The notes beneath the pieces are model-generated. The model did no database searches. It was not told where the DNA came from and saw only the letters and a program-made list of their open reading frames with translations. DNA of 64,000 nucleotides from Glaciecola sp047250385 (lineage in GTDB: Bacteria > Pseudomonadota > Gammaproteobacteria > Enterobacterales > Alteromonadaceae), in assembly GCF_047250385.1 (NCBI RefSeq), contig NZ_JBLBVM010000054.1, forward strand, positions 186,001-250,000. Direction: 5' to 3'. Within the stretch, counting starts at the first letter, position 1. Every line of letters begins with the position of its first letter. Position numbers and translations under genes: made by a program. Shown piece after piece: positions 36,589-46,081 of this stretch.

Positions 36589-37236
36589 TCAGGCCTCGTT
36601 AGCTATTTGTGTAAGGGCTTGTTGAAAAACTTCAACAGGCTGGCCACCACTAATTAAGTGTTTATTATTAACTATTACCGCTGGTACCGATTGCACACCG
36701 GCGCTTTGGTAGTGATGTTGTAATTTACGAACATCATCTTCAAATTGATCTGAATCTAGTACTTTTTTTGCTTCGTCACTATCCAAACCAACACTTTTAG
36801 CTGTTTGAATTAACTGGGCATGATCACTCGGGTCGCCACTTTCTTTAAAGTACAAGTCGAACAATGCTAGTTTTAATTCAGTTTGCTTGCTCAGAGACTT
36901 CGCCCAATGCAGTAAACGATGTGCGTCGAAGGTATTGTAAATACGACCGCCACCGCGGTTGCCAAATTCATAACCAACACTCAAACCACGTTGCTTTATT
37001 GCCTCGCGGTTTTGATCAGCCTGTTGCTGTGAAATCTGGTACTTCTGCGTTAGATGCTCATTGATTTCTTGCCCCTCTGGCGGCATTTGAGGGTTTAACT
37101 CAAAAGGCTGCCATTCAATGCTTGCCGTAATTTCGGGCGAAATATTAGCCAAAGCTGTTTGTAAGGCTTTGTATCCGATAATACACCAAGGACACGAAAC
37201 GTCAGATACAATATCAATTTTTAATTCAGTCGCCAT
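36589..37236 (-). CDS. DsbA-family oxidoreductase, FrnE-like
   Basis: The 215-residue thioredoxin-fold protein has CPWC (C15, C18) and no signal peptide, matching the cytoplasmic FrnE-type branch of the DsbA family. It has an FDAHRLLHWA helical insert and a cis-Pro region SVPAVIVN. It is the last gene of a same-strand run with the cyclophilin, only 2 nt apart, suggesting cotranscription and possibly protein-folding stress roles. Confidence 0.9.
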   Translation of the reverse strand: MATELKIDIVSDVSCPWCIIGYKALQTALANISPEITASIEWQPFELNPQMPPEGQEINEHLTQKYQISQQQADQNREAIKQRGLSVGYEFGNRGGGRIYNTFDAHRLLHWAKSLSKQTELKLALFDLYFKESGDPSDHAQLIQTAKSVGLDSDEAKKVLDSDQFEDDVRKLQHHYQSAGVQSVPAVIVNNKHLISGGQPVEVFQQALTQIANEA

Positions 37237-37238
37237 TC

Positions 37239-38129
37239 TTATTTACCCTGTTGAACTGTGAATCGAGGGCGGTAGTAGCAAACATCTAAGTTTCCAGTTC
37301 CTTTATAATGAAAGAAGTCATTGTCTAAGGTGCGAGCACCTTGCAATCGTGCTTGAAAATCCTCACTGTCAACATAGTTACGCGTAAAATTCATTTGTTG
37401 CTCATTTGTAAGCTGGCTGCCAGTCCTTACTTTCAGAATTTTACTGCGTTTAGTTAAGTCTTCTATTACACCACCACCCACATTTGGATTGCCACGCTGC
37501 ATAGCTTGCACTTTATCCATGCCATATATGACCTGGGCAAACACCGACATATTTCGATCTAAATGACGAGGAGCCTGACCAATCACGATATAAAATTCTG
37601 TGGAGCCTGAATCTGCTTCATTATTCCTAGCCATCGCTACTGCACCAGGACAATGCAATAACCATTCTTGCTTGTCTGTCACATTGCGCCCTGCCGGAAA
37701 GCCCTGAATGAAACCTGTTTGCTGCGCTAAAAGTGCTGGCGATTGAACGGTAATGAAATCAGAGTTGTTTGTAAAAGGGCGAGTAAACTCTGGCGCCAAA
37801 TTCGCACGATGCTTAGCAGGCTTCTTTTCAGTCACATCACCACCTTGAGCAACAAATCCATCTATGACTCGGTAGAAGTCTAATCCATCATAAAACCCTT
37901 CCTCTACTAGGCCCTTAAATTGCGCGACACTTTTTGGTGCTATGAAGGGAGCTAGCTCCATCACTATCAAGCCCGTATCAGCATATAGGTAAATTAAATT
38001 CTCTTGTTTCACCTGATACTTAGCCTGTGTTTTCTCTGCATCTTCAGAATAGGCATTGAAGGCTACGGTAAAAAGCGAACTTAAAAAAGCAGCCGCCATG
38101 AGGCTTGTTCGTGTGGTTTTCCAGCGCAT
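37239..38129 (-). CDS. Periplasmic cyclophilin-type peptidyl-prolyl isomerase
   Basis: A signal peptide (cleavage near NAYS-ED) precedes a cyclophilin fold: FYDGLDFYRVIDGFVAQGGD and FYIVIGQAP. The canonical catalytic Arg in FYRVI is present. At 296 residues it is longer than the minimal domain, with a C-terminal extension of about 60 residues. It helps proline isomerisation in secreted proteins. It is adjacent to the DsbA-like gene. Confidence 0.9.
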   Translation of the reverse strand: MRWKTTRTSLMAAAFLSSLFTVAFNAYSEDAEKTQAKYQVKQENLIYLYADTGLIVMELAPFIAPKSVAQFKGLVEEGFYDGLDFYRVIDGFVAQGGDVTEKKPAKHRANLAPEFTRPFTNNSDFITVQSPALLAQQTGFIQGFPAGRNVTDKQEWLLHCPGAVAMARNNEADSGSTEFYIVIGQAPRHLDRNMSVFAQVIYGMDKVQAMQRGNPNVGGGVIEDLTKRSKILKVRTGSQLTNEQQMNFTRNYVDSEDFQARLQGARTLDNDFFHYKGTGNLDVCYYRPRFTVQQGK

Positions 38130-38156
38130 ATATATTCCCTTTAAGTTGGGTTGTTA

Positions 38157-38696
38157 TCAACGAATAATAGATAAAAACTCTTTGAATTTCGAGTCCTTAC
38201 AATTTTTCATTAATTCGAATAAGCACATTTCGGCACTTGTAATGCTCACTCCCTGTGCTTGTAATTTATTGATTGCGACTTGCCTATTAGACTCTTCTCT
38301 AGAGCTTACGCAATCGCTCACCAATTCCACTGATTTCCCCATAGCCTTTAAACCCATCACCGTTTGATATACGCAAACATGTGCTTCAATACCGCAAACT
38401 AAATAATGCTCAAGATCTATTTTGTTCAGCTCATCAACAAAATGCGGTTCAGCACAAGCATTGAAAGCGAACTTTGTGATACATGGGTAAGAGGCCAGTA
38501 AGGGCTGTAACTCTGAGTCAGTTTTGCCTAGTTTTTCAGGATTCTGTTCAACAACAATGATGGGGATCTCTAAAAGTGAACAAGCTTTTATGAGCTTGGA
38601 TACATTTGCAAACATCGCATCACTGTTATGCACCAGGCGTGAAAGTTTGCCCTGAATGTCGACAACGATTAAACCAGTATTTGTTCTTTTTAACAC
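38157..38696 (-). CDS. Isochorismatase-family hydrolase
   Basis: The start is GTG with AAGGAT upstream. The 179-residue protein has the catalytic Asp in VVDIQG and the Cys in EAHVCVYQT, with a cis-bond region CGIE. This YcaC-like branch hydrolyses amides or esters of uncertain type. Its stop is 28 nt from the start of the cyclophilin gene on the same strand. Confidence 0.85.
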   Translation of the reverse strand: MLKRTNTGLIVVDIQGKLSRLVHNSDAMFANVSKLIKACSLLEIPIIVVEQNPEKLGKTDSELQPLLASYPCITKFAFNACAEPHFVDELNKIDLEHYLVCGIEAHVCVYQTVMGLKAMGKSVELVSDCVSSREESNRQVAINKLQAQGVSITSAEMCLFELMKNCKDSKFKEFLSIIR

Positions 38697-38858
38697 TTTA
38701 TTTAATCCTTATGAGGTCAAGCAAAAAGAGTTAATAATTGAGCCTGCAGATGAATAAGCTGATTTAAAGCTTAGTGGAAAATATGAGACTTGTACATCCA
38801 TTACGCTTGTTAGAAGATAGCTAACAAATGTGAAACGAATAGCGATAACAACTGAACC

Positions 38859-40109
38859 ATGACTGCCTATTTTGCAAATGCACTTTTTGATGGTGAATCG
38901 ATACATCAATCCGTTTTTTTTCAGCTTGAAAATGGTTTTATCACGTCAATAGAAACGAATGTTGAACTTGATGCTTTGCAAAAAGGCACGACTCATCTGG
39001 ACGGTTTAGTGAGCGCAGGATTCATTGATACACAAGTGAATGGCGGTGGTGGCGTTTTGTTTAATCATGAACAAAGCGTCGATGCCTTAGCTGAGATGGC
39101 GGCCGGTCATGCACAGTTTGGCACTACATCTATGCTTCCTACATTAATAACAGACAGCATGCAGAAAATGGATTCTGCGGCAAATGCTGTTGCTCTTGCG
39201 ATCGCTCAGGATATTTCAAGTATTGTCGGTATCCATTTTGAAGGGCCACACATTAGTTTGCCGAAGAAAGGAATACATTCTGCACAACATGTGCGTTCCA
39301 TTTCAGATGCGGAACTGCAAACATTTACTCGTAAAGACATTGGTAAAGTACTTATCACTGTTGCGCCAGAGAATTTACCCACCGACATTATTTCGGAATT
39401 GGTTCAAAATGGCGTAATCGTCTCCCTTGGTCATTCAGCGGCAAGCTTAGAAACCACAATGCAAGCCATTGATGCCGGAGCACGCGGCTTCACGCATTTG
39501 TTCAATGCAATGTCCGGACTCACCGCTCGCGAACCAGGCTTGATTGCCGCGGCATTAAATGATGTACGCGTAAGCTCTGGCTTGATAGCAGATATGCACC
39601 ATGTTGCACCTTACAATTGCTTGTTAGCCTACAAATGTATTGGTCCCGAACGATTAATGCTCGTCACCGATGCCATGGCACATGTAGGATCTGATATCAG
39701 CACCTTACCTTGGCTCGATTCAACAATCACACGTCACGATAGCAAGTTAACACTCAATGACGGTAGTTTGGCTGGCTCTTGTTTAGATATGGCAAGCGCG
39801 GTTCGTAATATGTATGGCTGTATTGCTGATGCGAAAACTGCTGAGGTGTCAATAGCTGAGGCGCTAACGGCTGAGACACAAATAACTGACACCAAAACAG
39901 CTCAGTCGAAAATGAATGAGGCGACAATAAATGAGGCGAAAGAAACTGCTTTGAAGAATACCCTAAACATGGCGAGCAAAGTGCCAGCGAGGTTTTTGGG
40001 CTTAAACAATGTCGGCACTTTAAGAGTTGGCCAACAAGCAGATTTTGTTCTGCTTGATGACCAACTTTCAGTGGAGGCTAGTTGGCGTAAGGGACTACTT
40101 CTCCCCTAG
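38859..40109 (+). CDS. nagA: N-acetylglucosamine-6-phosphate deacetylase with repeat insertion
   Basis: The 416-residue protein matches NagA: GFIDTQVNGGGGVLFN, HFEGPHIS, GHSAAS, FTHLFNAMSG and LVTDAM, which carry the metal and substrate residues. It deacetylates GlcNAc-6-phosphate in the cytoplasm. The family norm is about 380 residues. The excess comes from a low-complexity run at residues 323-362 placed just before ALKNTLNMASKVPARFLGL. No nagB, nagK or transporter is adjacent. The stop overlaps the convergent GNAT-nitrilase gene by 15 nt. Confidence 0.9.
   Translation: MTAYFANALFDGESIHQSVFFQLENGFITSIETNVELDALQKGTTHLDGLVSAGFIDTQVNGGGGVLFNHEQSVDALAEMAAGHAQFGTTSMLPTLITDSMQKMDSAANAVALAIAQDISSIVGIHFEGPHISLPKKGIHSAQHVRSISDAELQTFTRKDIGKVLITVAPENLPTDIISELVQNGVIVSLGHSAASLETTMQAIDAGARGFTHLFNAMSGLTAREPGLIAAALNDVRVSSGLIADMHHVAPYNCLLAYKCIGPERLMLVTDAMAHVGSDISTLPWLDSTITRHDSKLTLNDGSLAGSCLDMASAVRNMYGCIADAKTAEVSIAEALTAETQITDTKTAQSKMNEATINEAKETALKNTLNMASKVPARFLGLNNVGTLRVGQQADFVLLDDQLSVEASWRKGLLLP
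39825..39944 (+). repeat. Eight in-frame 15-bp tandem repeats inside nagA
   Basis: Eight units of exactly 15 bp encode ADAKT, AEVSI, AEALT, AETQI, TDTKT, AQSKM, NEATI and NEAKE. Units share a GCTGA(G)/AATGA(G) start and have drifted, so this is an old expansion rather than a fresh slip. The run lies where NagA normally has a short surface loop. Confidence 0.85.
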
Positions 40110-41654
40110 CCATTCCACTCTAAACAAGTCACGTCGCTTATCCAGATAGTTGCGCACCGAACCTTCATTTTGAAGCTTTGTGAGCTTATCAAAATCAAGA
40201 TCGACAATTAGCATCATCTCTGTATTTGGCGTAGTTTCAGAAACGATAGCATCATGTGGGAAAGCAAAGTCAGACGGCGAGAAAACTGCCGTTTGAGCAT
40301 ACTGAATATCCACGTTATCAACCTGCGGTAAGTTACCTACACTACCTGCAATTGCAACGTAACATTCGTTCTCTATTGCTCTGGCTTGAGCACAACGACG
40401 CACACGCAAGTAACCATTTTGAGTGTCTGTCCAGAAGGGCACAAACAGCACCTGTATCTCTTGTTCTGACAGCAAACGAGCCAGCTCAGGAAACTCAACG
40501 TCGTAACAAATCAGTATGCCAATTTTACCAAAATCGGTATCAAAGGATTGCAATTTATTACCGCCCTTCATGATCCATTCTTTCTTCTCATGAGGCGTTA
40601 GCTGGAGTTTATACTGGCTTTCAATTTGACCATCGCGGTGACATAGATACGACACGTTAAACAGCTCTTCACCTTCCACAACTGGCATCGAACCAGCGAT
40701 GATATTGATATTGTAGGAAACCGACAAACGTGAAATTGCCGTAAGAATCTCTTCTGTATACTCTGCTAAATGCCATATTGCATCAATAGAGCTTTCACCA
40801 TCACTCAAACCCATGAGTGGTGCGTTGAAGAATTCAGGGAATAAAGCAACATCGCACTTGTAGTCGGACAAGGCATCCACAAAATACTCTACTTGCTGGA
40901 GCAAGCCTTCAACATTCTCAAAGTAGCGCATTTGCCATTGCACGCAACCTATTCTTGCCGTTGAGCGCTTACCACCAATTAAACTTGGTTTTTCAGCATC
41001 GTAATACATGTTGTGCCATTGCAACAAAGTAGCGTAACCCAAAGAGTCTTTATCTTCGGGTAAATAGGCTTTCATCACTTGTTTCACGTCAAAACCATTA
41101 GACAATTGAAAAGTGAGGATCGGATCCACAAGATCCTTAGATTTCACTTGTTCAATATACTCATACGGCGTGAGCTCATGTGCGTGCTTTATATAATTAG
41201 GAATACGACCACCGGCCATAATCGAACGCAAATTCAGGTTTCGCACAAGCTCTTTACGCGCTTCATATAGGCGTCGACCTAAGCGCAAACCGCGGTATTC
41301 TTTAGATACAAACACGTCTACACCATACAGCACATCGCCATTTGGATCGTGCGTGGTGATGTAAGCATCACCGGTAATTTCTTCGTAGGTGTGCTTGTCA
41401 CCAAACTGTTCGTAGTCAACTATCACCGACATGGCAACAGCCACTACCTTACCTTTATCTTCGATACAGATTTGGCCATCGGGAAAAGTCGAAATTTGTG
41501 CTTTGAATTGTTTGAACGGCAGTGCACCACCGACACGTTGATATATCGACTCTTGAAGCTCTCGAATATCATCGTAATCATCTAAGCGACATTGCCTGAG
41601 CTCTAATAAGTGCTCACCTTCTTCATTCGAATTTACAGTTTCTTTAATTGGCAT
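40095..41654 (-). CDS. GNAT acetyltransferase - nitrilase (carbon-nitrogen hydrolase) fusion
   Basis: I start at ATG 41654, with GAGGA 5 nt upstream. A frame from 41741 is longer by 29 residues. Residues 1-200 are a GNAT domain (VSKEYRGLRLGRRLYEAR is the acetyl-CoA loop). Residues about 235-515 are a nitrilase domain with catalytic Glu in LFPEFFN, Lys in TPHEKKEW and Cys in ILICYDVEFPE. This domain pair is a known bifunctional family of unsettled substrate. An inverted repeat lies about 85 nt upstream of the start. Confidence 0.9.
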   Translation of the reverse strand: MPIKETVNSNEEGEHLLELRQCRLDDYDDIRELQESIYQRVGGALPFKQFKAQISTFPDGQICIEDKGKVVAVAMSVIVDYEQFGDKHTYEEITGDAYITTHDPNGDVLYGVDVFVSKEYRGLRLGRRLYEARKELVRNLNLRSIMAGGRIPNYIKHAHELTPYEYIEQVKSKDLVDPILTFQLSNGFDVKQVMKAYLPEDKDSLGYATLLQWHNMYYDAEKPSLIGGKRSTARIGCVQWQMRYFENVEGLLQQVEYFVDALSDYKCDVALFPEFFNAPLMGLSDGESSIDAIWHLAEYTEEILTAISRLSVSYNINIIAGSMPVVEGEELFNVSYLCHRDGQIESQYKLQLTPHEKKEWIMKGGNKLQSFDTDFGKIGILICYDVEFPELARLLSEQEIQVLFVPFWTDTQNGYLRVRRCAQARAIENECYVAIAGSVGNLPQVDNVDIQYAQTAVFSPSDFAFPHDAIVSETTPNTEMMLIVDLDFDKLTKLQNEGSVRNYLDKRRDLFRVEWLGEK

Positions 41655-41738
41655 GCATTCCTCAAAAACGTAATTACATTTACACCGAATTTCGTAGTCT
41701 AGCAGGAATTTGAAGTTTGAATAGTCGAAGTGTAAAGC

Positions 41739-41778
41739 CACCTAAGTTTAGCTCGAGAAAAAGCATCTTACTTAGGTG
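41739..41778. promoter_or_regulatory. 9-bp inverted repeat between two minus-strand genes
   Basis: CACCTAAGT (41739-41747) and ACTTAGGTG (41770-41778) are perfect complements 22 nt apart. They lie downstream of the DUF2141 gene and upstream of the GNAT-nitrilase gene. It could be a terminator or an operator. There is no clear U-run. Confidence 0.4.
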
Positions 41779-41809
41779 ACTAAAGTAGGTGTTTTGTATC
41801 AAGTCGATG

Positions 41810-42265
41810 CTATAAAACCACCGGCTTTCTTACGACAACATCGATTACCGCGTAGTCGAGCACCTCAAAAGAAGCTGCATCAAAAGGAGGTACACCATAC
41901 ATGCCCACATTGTTACTAAAGCCATAACCGTCTTGTGGTAAACCTGCGGCATTTATATCCATTTTACCGTTGCTATTGATGTCATGTAGTACTTTAAGTG
42001 CATAAGTTCCCTCAGCGAGGTCAGTGAAGCTGATGCTCACCGTATCACCAATTGCCTCTACAGTTGTGTACTGAACAGGCTTTCCTTCGTTGTTGTATGC
42101 TTCAGCATTATCATAGATTGCGACCATAAGCTGACCAACTGGGCGATCGATTTGCGTGAAGTTAACATCTAAGTTACCTGCTTGTGCGCCGATTGCAGTA
42201 AGCGAGCAAAGTGCTAAAGTTGAAGTAGCGATAATGTTTTTAAGTAAGTTTGTTGAAGTTTTCAT
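41810..42265 (-). CDS. Secreted DUF2141 protein
   Basis: The 151-residue protein has a signal peptide (cleavage near GAQA-GN) followed by a single beta-sandwich-like domain with LMVAIYDNAEAY and LKVLHDINSNGKMD, the DUF2141 pattern. Function in the family is unknown, with some members near carotenoid or envelope genes. AGGAAACGACAAA precedes the ATG. It is probably periplasmic. Confidence 0.85.
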   Translation of the reverse strand: MKTSTNLLKNIIATSTLALCSLTAIGAQAGNLDVNFTQIDRPVGQLMVAIYDNAEAYNNEGKPVQYTTVEAIGDTVSISFTDLAEGTYALKVLHDINSNGKMDINAAGLPQDGYGFSNNVGMYGVPPFDAASFEVLDYAVIDVVVRKPVVL

Positions 42266-42394
42266 TTTGTCGTTTCCTGTATTTAGTTGACAGGATTAGA
42301 ATAGCGCGCCGCGCAAATCAAGGAATGTGCCATAGGTACTTTTATTTAGTATGACTTTTGGCCTACTGCAATAAAGGCCTAAGTGAAATGTTTG

Positions 42395-42928
42395 TTAGTC
42401 GCATTTAACGACGCTGATGTCTGCCTTAATTTCTTCTGGCTTGAACCATGTAATGGTTTTGACAGGTTCGTTCATTTCAAATACGTAAGGTGTTGTTGAG
42501 GCTTTCATCGTGTCTGTTGATTTACGCAGAGGATGTGCCGTCTTGTCACAATAGAGATAAAACTCGGTCTGCTGCAAATTACGCTCTTGGTGTGCTTCCT
42601 TGCCCTTGAACAATCCACAAAACAATTCAGTATCGCCATTCGTTTGATTAACAGAATCGGTAAATTCACCTGAAGGAAGAATTAATTCATAACTTACGTC
42701 GCCGTTACTATCCTTATTGGGGCTGAGTGAATAACTGCGTCCACTAGGGGTTTTGATCACAACCGTTGTTGCTTTTCCTTCTTTATCGAAGGGGTGGCTG
42801 GAATCGTTCCAATAAACCAACGAATGACAAGTTTTGCCATTGTACTCATACGACGAGGTTCCGGAATAAAGGTGACTTGTACAGCCAGAAACTAAAACAA
42901 TTAAGCCCAGTGTTAGTGTATTTTTCAT
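42395..42928 (-). CDS. Hypothetical lipoprotein
   Basis: I take the third of three in-frame ATGs (42928), which sits 6 nt after AAGGA. The 177-residue product has lipobox LVSGC. No family was recognised. Three further cysteines (in KTCHS, ELFCGLF and YLYCDKT) and a last Cys at the C-terminus (VVKCD) could form disulfides. It follows the hydrolase gene with a 9-nt gap, so the pair is probably one transcript. Confidence 0.65.
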   Translation of the reverse strand: MKNTLTLGLIVLVSGCTSHLYSGTSSYEYNGKTCHSLVYWNDSSHPFDKEGKATTVVIKTPSGRSYSLSPNKDSNGDVSYELILPSGEFTDSVNQTNGDTELFCGLFKGKEAHQERNLQQTEFYLYCDKTAHPLRKSTDTMKASTTPYVFEMNEPVKTITWFKPEEIKADISVVKCD

Positions 42929-42937
42929 CATCATTCC

Positions 42938-43738
42938 TTAAACCATCATATCCAATAGACCATCACCAACAACCGCGCTATCCCAATATGCGGTATGCGC
43001 CATAAGCCAATTTTTCCCTGTATCAACAGGATAGTCTTTAATAAACCAGCCAAAGTCTGAGCCTGTCTGTTTGTACTTTTCGGCTATATTAAAATCACGC
43101 AGCTTAGTGCCCAGAATATCACCTGAAACCACTGGGTCTGTCACATCGAAGTAATTAAGCCAACGCAAGCTGTAGTCACCCGTACCTAATTTACTGGCGT
43201 GACTTCTACCCGTCTTTTTAAACATTTTTAAGCCCAAGGGTGAACCAATCGTAACCAAGCCTTGCACCGGCCATGTGAGCGGATTATCACGTTCAAACAA
43301 ATCGCTGCTTTCAATGAGCTCGTTTATAACATCAAAAGCATATACGCTGCCTAGACTATGGGCGACGATGTATAAGGGGTTTCCGGCTTCATAGTAGGAC
43401 ATAATCTGCTCACGCAGTCCTTGCCTGATTTCATTGGCGGTGGAATTCTTAGATAGTGAAATTGCCACATCGCCAACAATATCGATGACTGCTGGCGCGA
43501 CAACAGCCCCCACTCCAGTGCTTAGTAATAAGAGCGACAAGCTTTTAAGTCTTTGTAGGCATGCGTCCGATAAGTTTTCATATCGGTATAAATCGACATC
43601 AAACTCAAAGTCTAGGTGGTTTAGCCTAGATTCAATTGAACGACGGATCATTTTATCTTGCTGCTGAGAGTCATCATCGGCCAATTGAACGCCGTGGACA
43701 ACTAAAATAACTCTCTTATTATCTGGGGATACCGGCAC
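42938..43738 (-). CDS. Alpha/beta hydrolase-like protein
   Basis: The start is GTG. The 266-residue protein has VVHGVQ near the N-terminus (oxyanion region) and VAHSLGS (nucleophile elbow), with a helical hydrophobic segment about residues 65-90. A late MAHTAYWD may provide the His. It resembles lipase-like membrane-associated hydrolases, and the substrate is unknown. It is the upstream partner of the lipoprotein at 42395. Confidence 0.7.
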   Translation of the reverse strand: MPVSPDNKRVILVVHGVQLADDDSQQQDKMIRRSIESRLNHLDFEFDVDLYRYENLSDACLQRLKSLSLLLLSTGVGAVVAPAVIDIVGDVAISLSKNSTANEIRQGLREQIMSYYEAGNPLYIVAHSLGSVYAFDVINELIESSDLFERDNPLTWPVQGLVTIGSPLGLKMFKKTGRSHASKLGTGDYSLRWLNYFDVTDPVVSGDILGTKLRDFNIAEKYKQTGSDFGWFIKDYPVDTGKNWLMAHTAYWDSAVVGDGLLDMMV

Positions 43739-43864
43739 CTTTTATTCCCTTGTGAAAAATGCTTGTATAGAAACAGTAGTCAAAGTGAGCAATAAATCAA
43801 CAATATTTCATTAATAAATATGAAGGTACAAAATTAGTATTAGTAGAATTAGTTGCGGTAAAGC

Positions 43865-44947
43865 CTAACTTCCAGGGCTAGGCACCTTGTTTTTATTTAC
43901 GTTTTTGGCATTTTCAATGTCGTCGGCGAACACTTCATCTTCTTTTGTGGCCTCTAAGCCATTTTGCGCAGAACCGTGTCTAGGCGCATAGGATAGTCGA
44001 GTAAGTAATGAAAAGTGATCAGAGCCTATTGATGGCAAACGCTGAATAGATTGAACTGTAAAGTGTTCACTATGAAATAAATGATCGAGTGGCCAGCGCA
44101 TAAAAGGAAAGCCCACATGGTAAGTGTTGTACATGCCTCGACCTATGCGCGGATCCAACAAGCCACTGAGCTTTCGAAACAATCTTGTTGTACGAGACCA
44201 AGCCACATCATTAAGATCACCCGTTACGATTGTAGCTTGCTCACTATCAGCAACACTACGAGCCACTATTATGAGCTCCGCATCTCGCTCTTTTGATTCC
44301 GTATTCTCTGTTGGGCTAGGCGGTGCTGGATGCAAGAAATGAACGCGAACCCAATCGCCCGTGCGCAATTTTAAAAGGGCGTGCATAGACGGTACATTTT
44401 CTTCTACAAGAAATGATACTTCAACGTCATCCAATGGAAGCCGAGAGTACACGTGCATGCCATATAAATTATCGAGGGGACAGCTAATAGTATGCGGCAT
44501 CTTATCTTTAAGTACATCGAGTTGCTCCTGCCACCATAAATCAGACTCTAGCGTCACAAGTACGTCTGGCTGATGCTCATGCATTAGCTTTATCAGTTTG
44601 TCAGCACCGCGATTGGGTGTAAGCACATTCGCTGTAATGAAACTAAGCTGGCGCTCAGACTGATTATCTTTAGCCGCTAGCACTTCGACGGGCCAAAGCC
44701 TTGTATACGGCAATATCCACCATGAATGGTAGCAAGCACACAGAAAAACTATCGAGCTTAGTAACCAAGCTGTCGCTTCATTGAAATCTAAGAAAAGGTA
44801 TTGCAACACTAAGAGTAGAATCGCAAATACGGCAAGTTGAAAACGTGGGAAATCGAAGCCACGCACAAGCCAATGTGAGTTGCGCAATAAGGGTAACAGC
44901 GTCGCACTTAGTATAATAAGACTCAGGAGAGACAGTACGATCAGCAT
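43865..44947 (-). CDS. Membrane endonuclease/exonuclease/phosphatase-family protein
   Basis: Three hydrophobic helices occupy about residues 1-80. The rest is an EEP domain: TANVLTPNRG, VTLESD, VTGDLNDVAW and the closing GSDHFSLL, with the metal and catalytic residues present. Members cleave phosphodiesters or phosphoesters. With the membrane anchor its domain probably faces the periplasm. It lies 36 nt after the nucleotidyltransferase gene, so could belong to the HPr-rel-A operon. Confidence 0.85.
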   Translation of the reverse strand: MLIVLSLLSLIILSATLLPLLRNSHWLVRGFDFPRFQLAVFAILLLVLQYLFLDFNEATAWLLSSIVFLCACYHSWWILPYTRLWPVEVLAAKDNQSERQLSFITANVLTPNRGADKLIKLMHEHQPDVLVTLESDLWWQEQLDVLKDKMPHTISCPLDNLYGMHVYSRLPLDDVEVSFLVEENVPSMHALLKLRTGDWVRVHFLHPAPPSPTENTESKERDAELIIVARSVADSEQATIVTGDLNDVAWSRTTRLFRKLSGLLDPRIGRGMYNTYHVGFPFMRWPLDHLFHSEHFTVQSIQRLPSIGSDHFSLLTRLSYAPRHGSAQNGLEATKEDEVFADDIENAKNVNKNKVPSPGS

Positions 44948-44983
44948 AGTTCGCCCACTGAGTGAGTAAAGGACACGCCTATA

Positions 44984-46081
44984 CTATTTTTCATAATGAT
45001 GCGCTCCCATCACAGATGTGACCAATGCTCGTCGCACTTTAACCAACATATGTGGGATCAAAATGGTGATTGGCATTTTCAATAGGTGGCCTCGAATATA
45101 CATAATAAAGCGTGCAAAATTATTCCATGAGTTAAATACAATATCATGAGATGGCATGATTGCTCGATATAAAATCTTCCTCACAAAAAATTCAGTGATG
45201 AAAGAAAGCTTAGGACTTTTAAGCTGATATTGCTGTACGCTGTTAGTGTGAAAAACCAAGTCTCGCACACTAAGGGCATAATACACTTCTTTATAGAAAC
45301 CCATCGATTCAGACAACTTTATAATTCCGTCTAAGCCTTCTGAGGCTTCTAATTGCTCGATAAGTAAATGAATATCCAGCACATCCCTAAAGCTCTTGCT
45401 GAAATCTTCATTAAAAAATAAGTGAATAATACAATGCAACACTAAAAGATTGGGTGGTAGCGCCCAGCTTCCGTCTTTTGTAACTTGTACATTTGAGAAC
45501 AGTGATTCTTCATCGATATCAATTCCAGAGACGGGTGGTAATAGAGTGAAATGTATATCTAAACTGGTGCCTCTGTAGACGTGCTTGTAGGGCGGCAATT
45601 CATGTGCCCATTTGCGATAGTATTGTTGGTCATAATCGTCGAGCTTTGATTCTGCCCAATCATTTTTTTGTAACACCGCTTCAACAGCATTGAGTTGGGA
45701 CTTTTTCACTAGAATATCGATATCGGACATCACACGCCCAAAGTGATTAATATCCTCTCGCAACACATAGGCAGCGCCTTTTAAAAAGACCGGTTGAATA
45801 TCGGCTTTCGCCAAAACAAGATTAAGCGCTTGTGATTCGTTGCGTACTTGATGAGCTTGCCTGTCCGCATAGATTTTTGCAGACTCTATGTGTTTAAGTG
45901 CAAAAGGCGGAATGCTTTCTAGTAAGGAATTGCGCTCCAGCAAATAGTAGAACGTTGCCAGTAAATCGGCACCGCGAAGGATCCTGATGAAGCTTTGCCA
46001 GTGTGACGAGTCGAACTCTTTAACTTGCTTTGGCTCAGAAAACACTTCAAATACGGTATAGATACTGATTGCATTTTTCAT
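44984..46081 (-). CDS. Uncharacterised nucleotidyltransferase (HPr-rel-A cassette)
   Basis: The 365-residue protein has the nucleotidyltransferase core VFLKGAAYVL, then SDIDILV with D120 and D122 as the metal-binding pair, followed by a helical C-terminal half (PF14907 type). Such genes usually sit beside HprK-related kinases and PqqD-like proteins. Its start overlaps the kinase stop by 4 nt, so it is translationally coupled. What it nucleotidylates is unknown. Confidence 0.85.
   Translation of the reverse strand: MKNAISIYTVFEVFSEPKQVKEFDSSHWQSFIRILRGADLLATFYYLLERNSLLESIPPFALKHIESAKIYADRQAHQVRNESQALNLVLAKADIQPVFLKGAAYVLREDINHFGRVMSDIDILVKKSQLNAVEAVLQKNDWAESKLDDYDQQYYRKWAHELPPYKHVYRGTSLDIHFTLLPPVSGIDIDEESLFSNVQVTKDGSWALPPNLLVLHCIIHLFFNEDFSKSFRDVLDIHLLIEQLEASEGLDGIIKLSESMGFYKEVYYALSVRDLVFHTNSVQQYQLKSPKLSFITEFFVRKILYRAIMPSHDIVFNSWNNFARFIMYIRGHLLKMPITILIPHMLVKVRRALVTSVMGAHHYEK

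Noticed and set aside
42358..42384. GGCCT/AGGCC short hairpin downstream of the lipoprotein gene
   Set aside because: The stem is only 5 bp with no U-run, too weak to call as a terminator.
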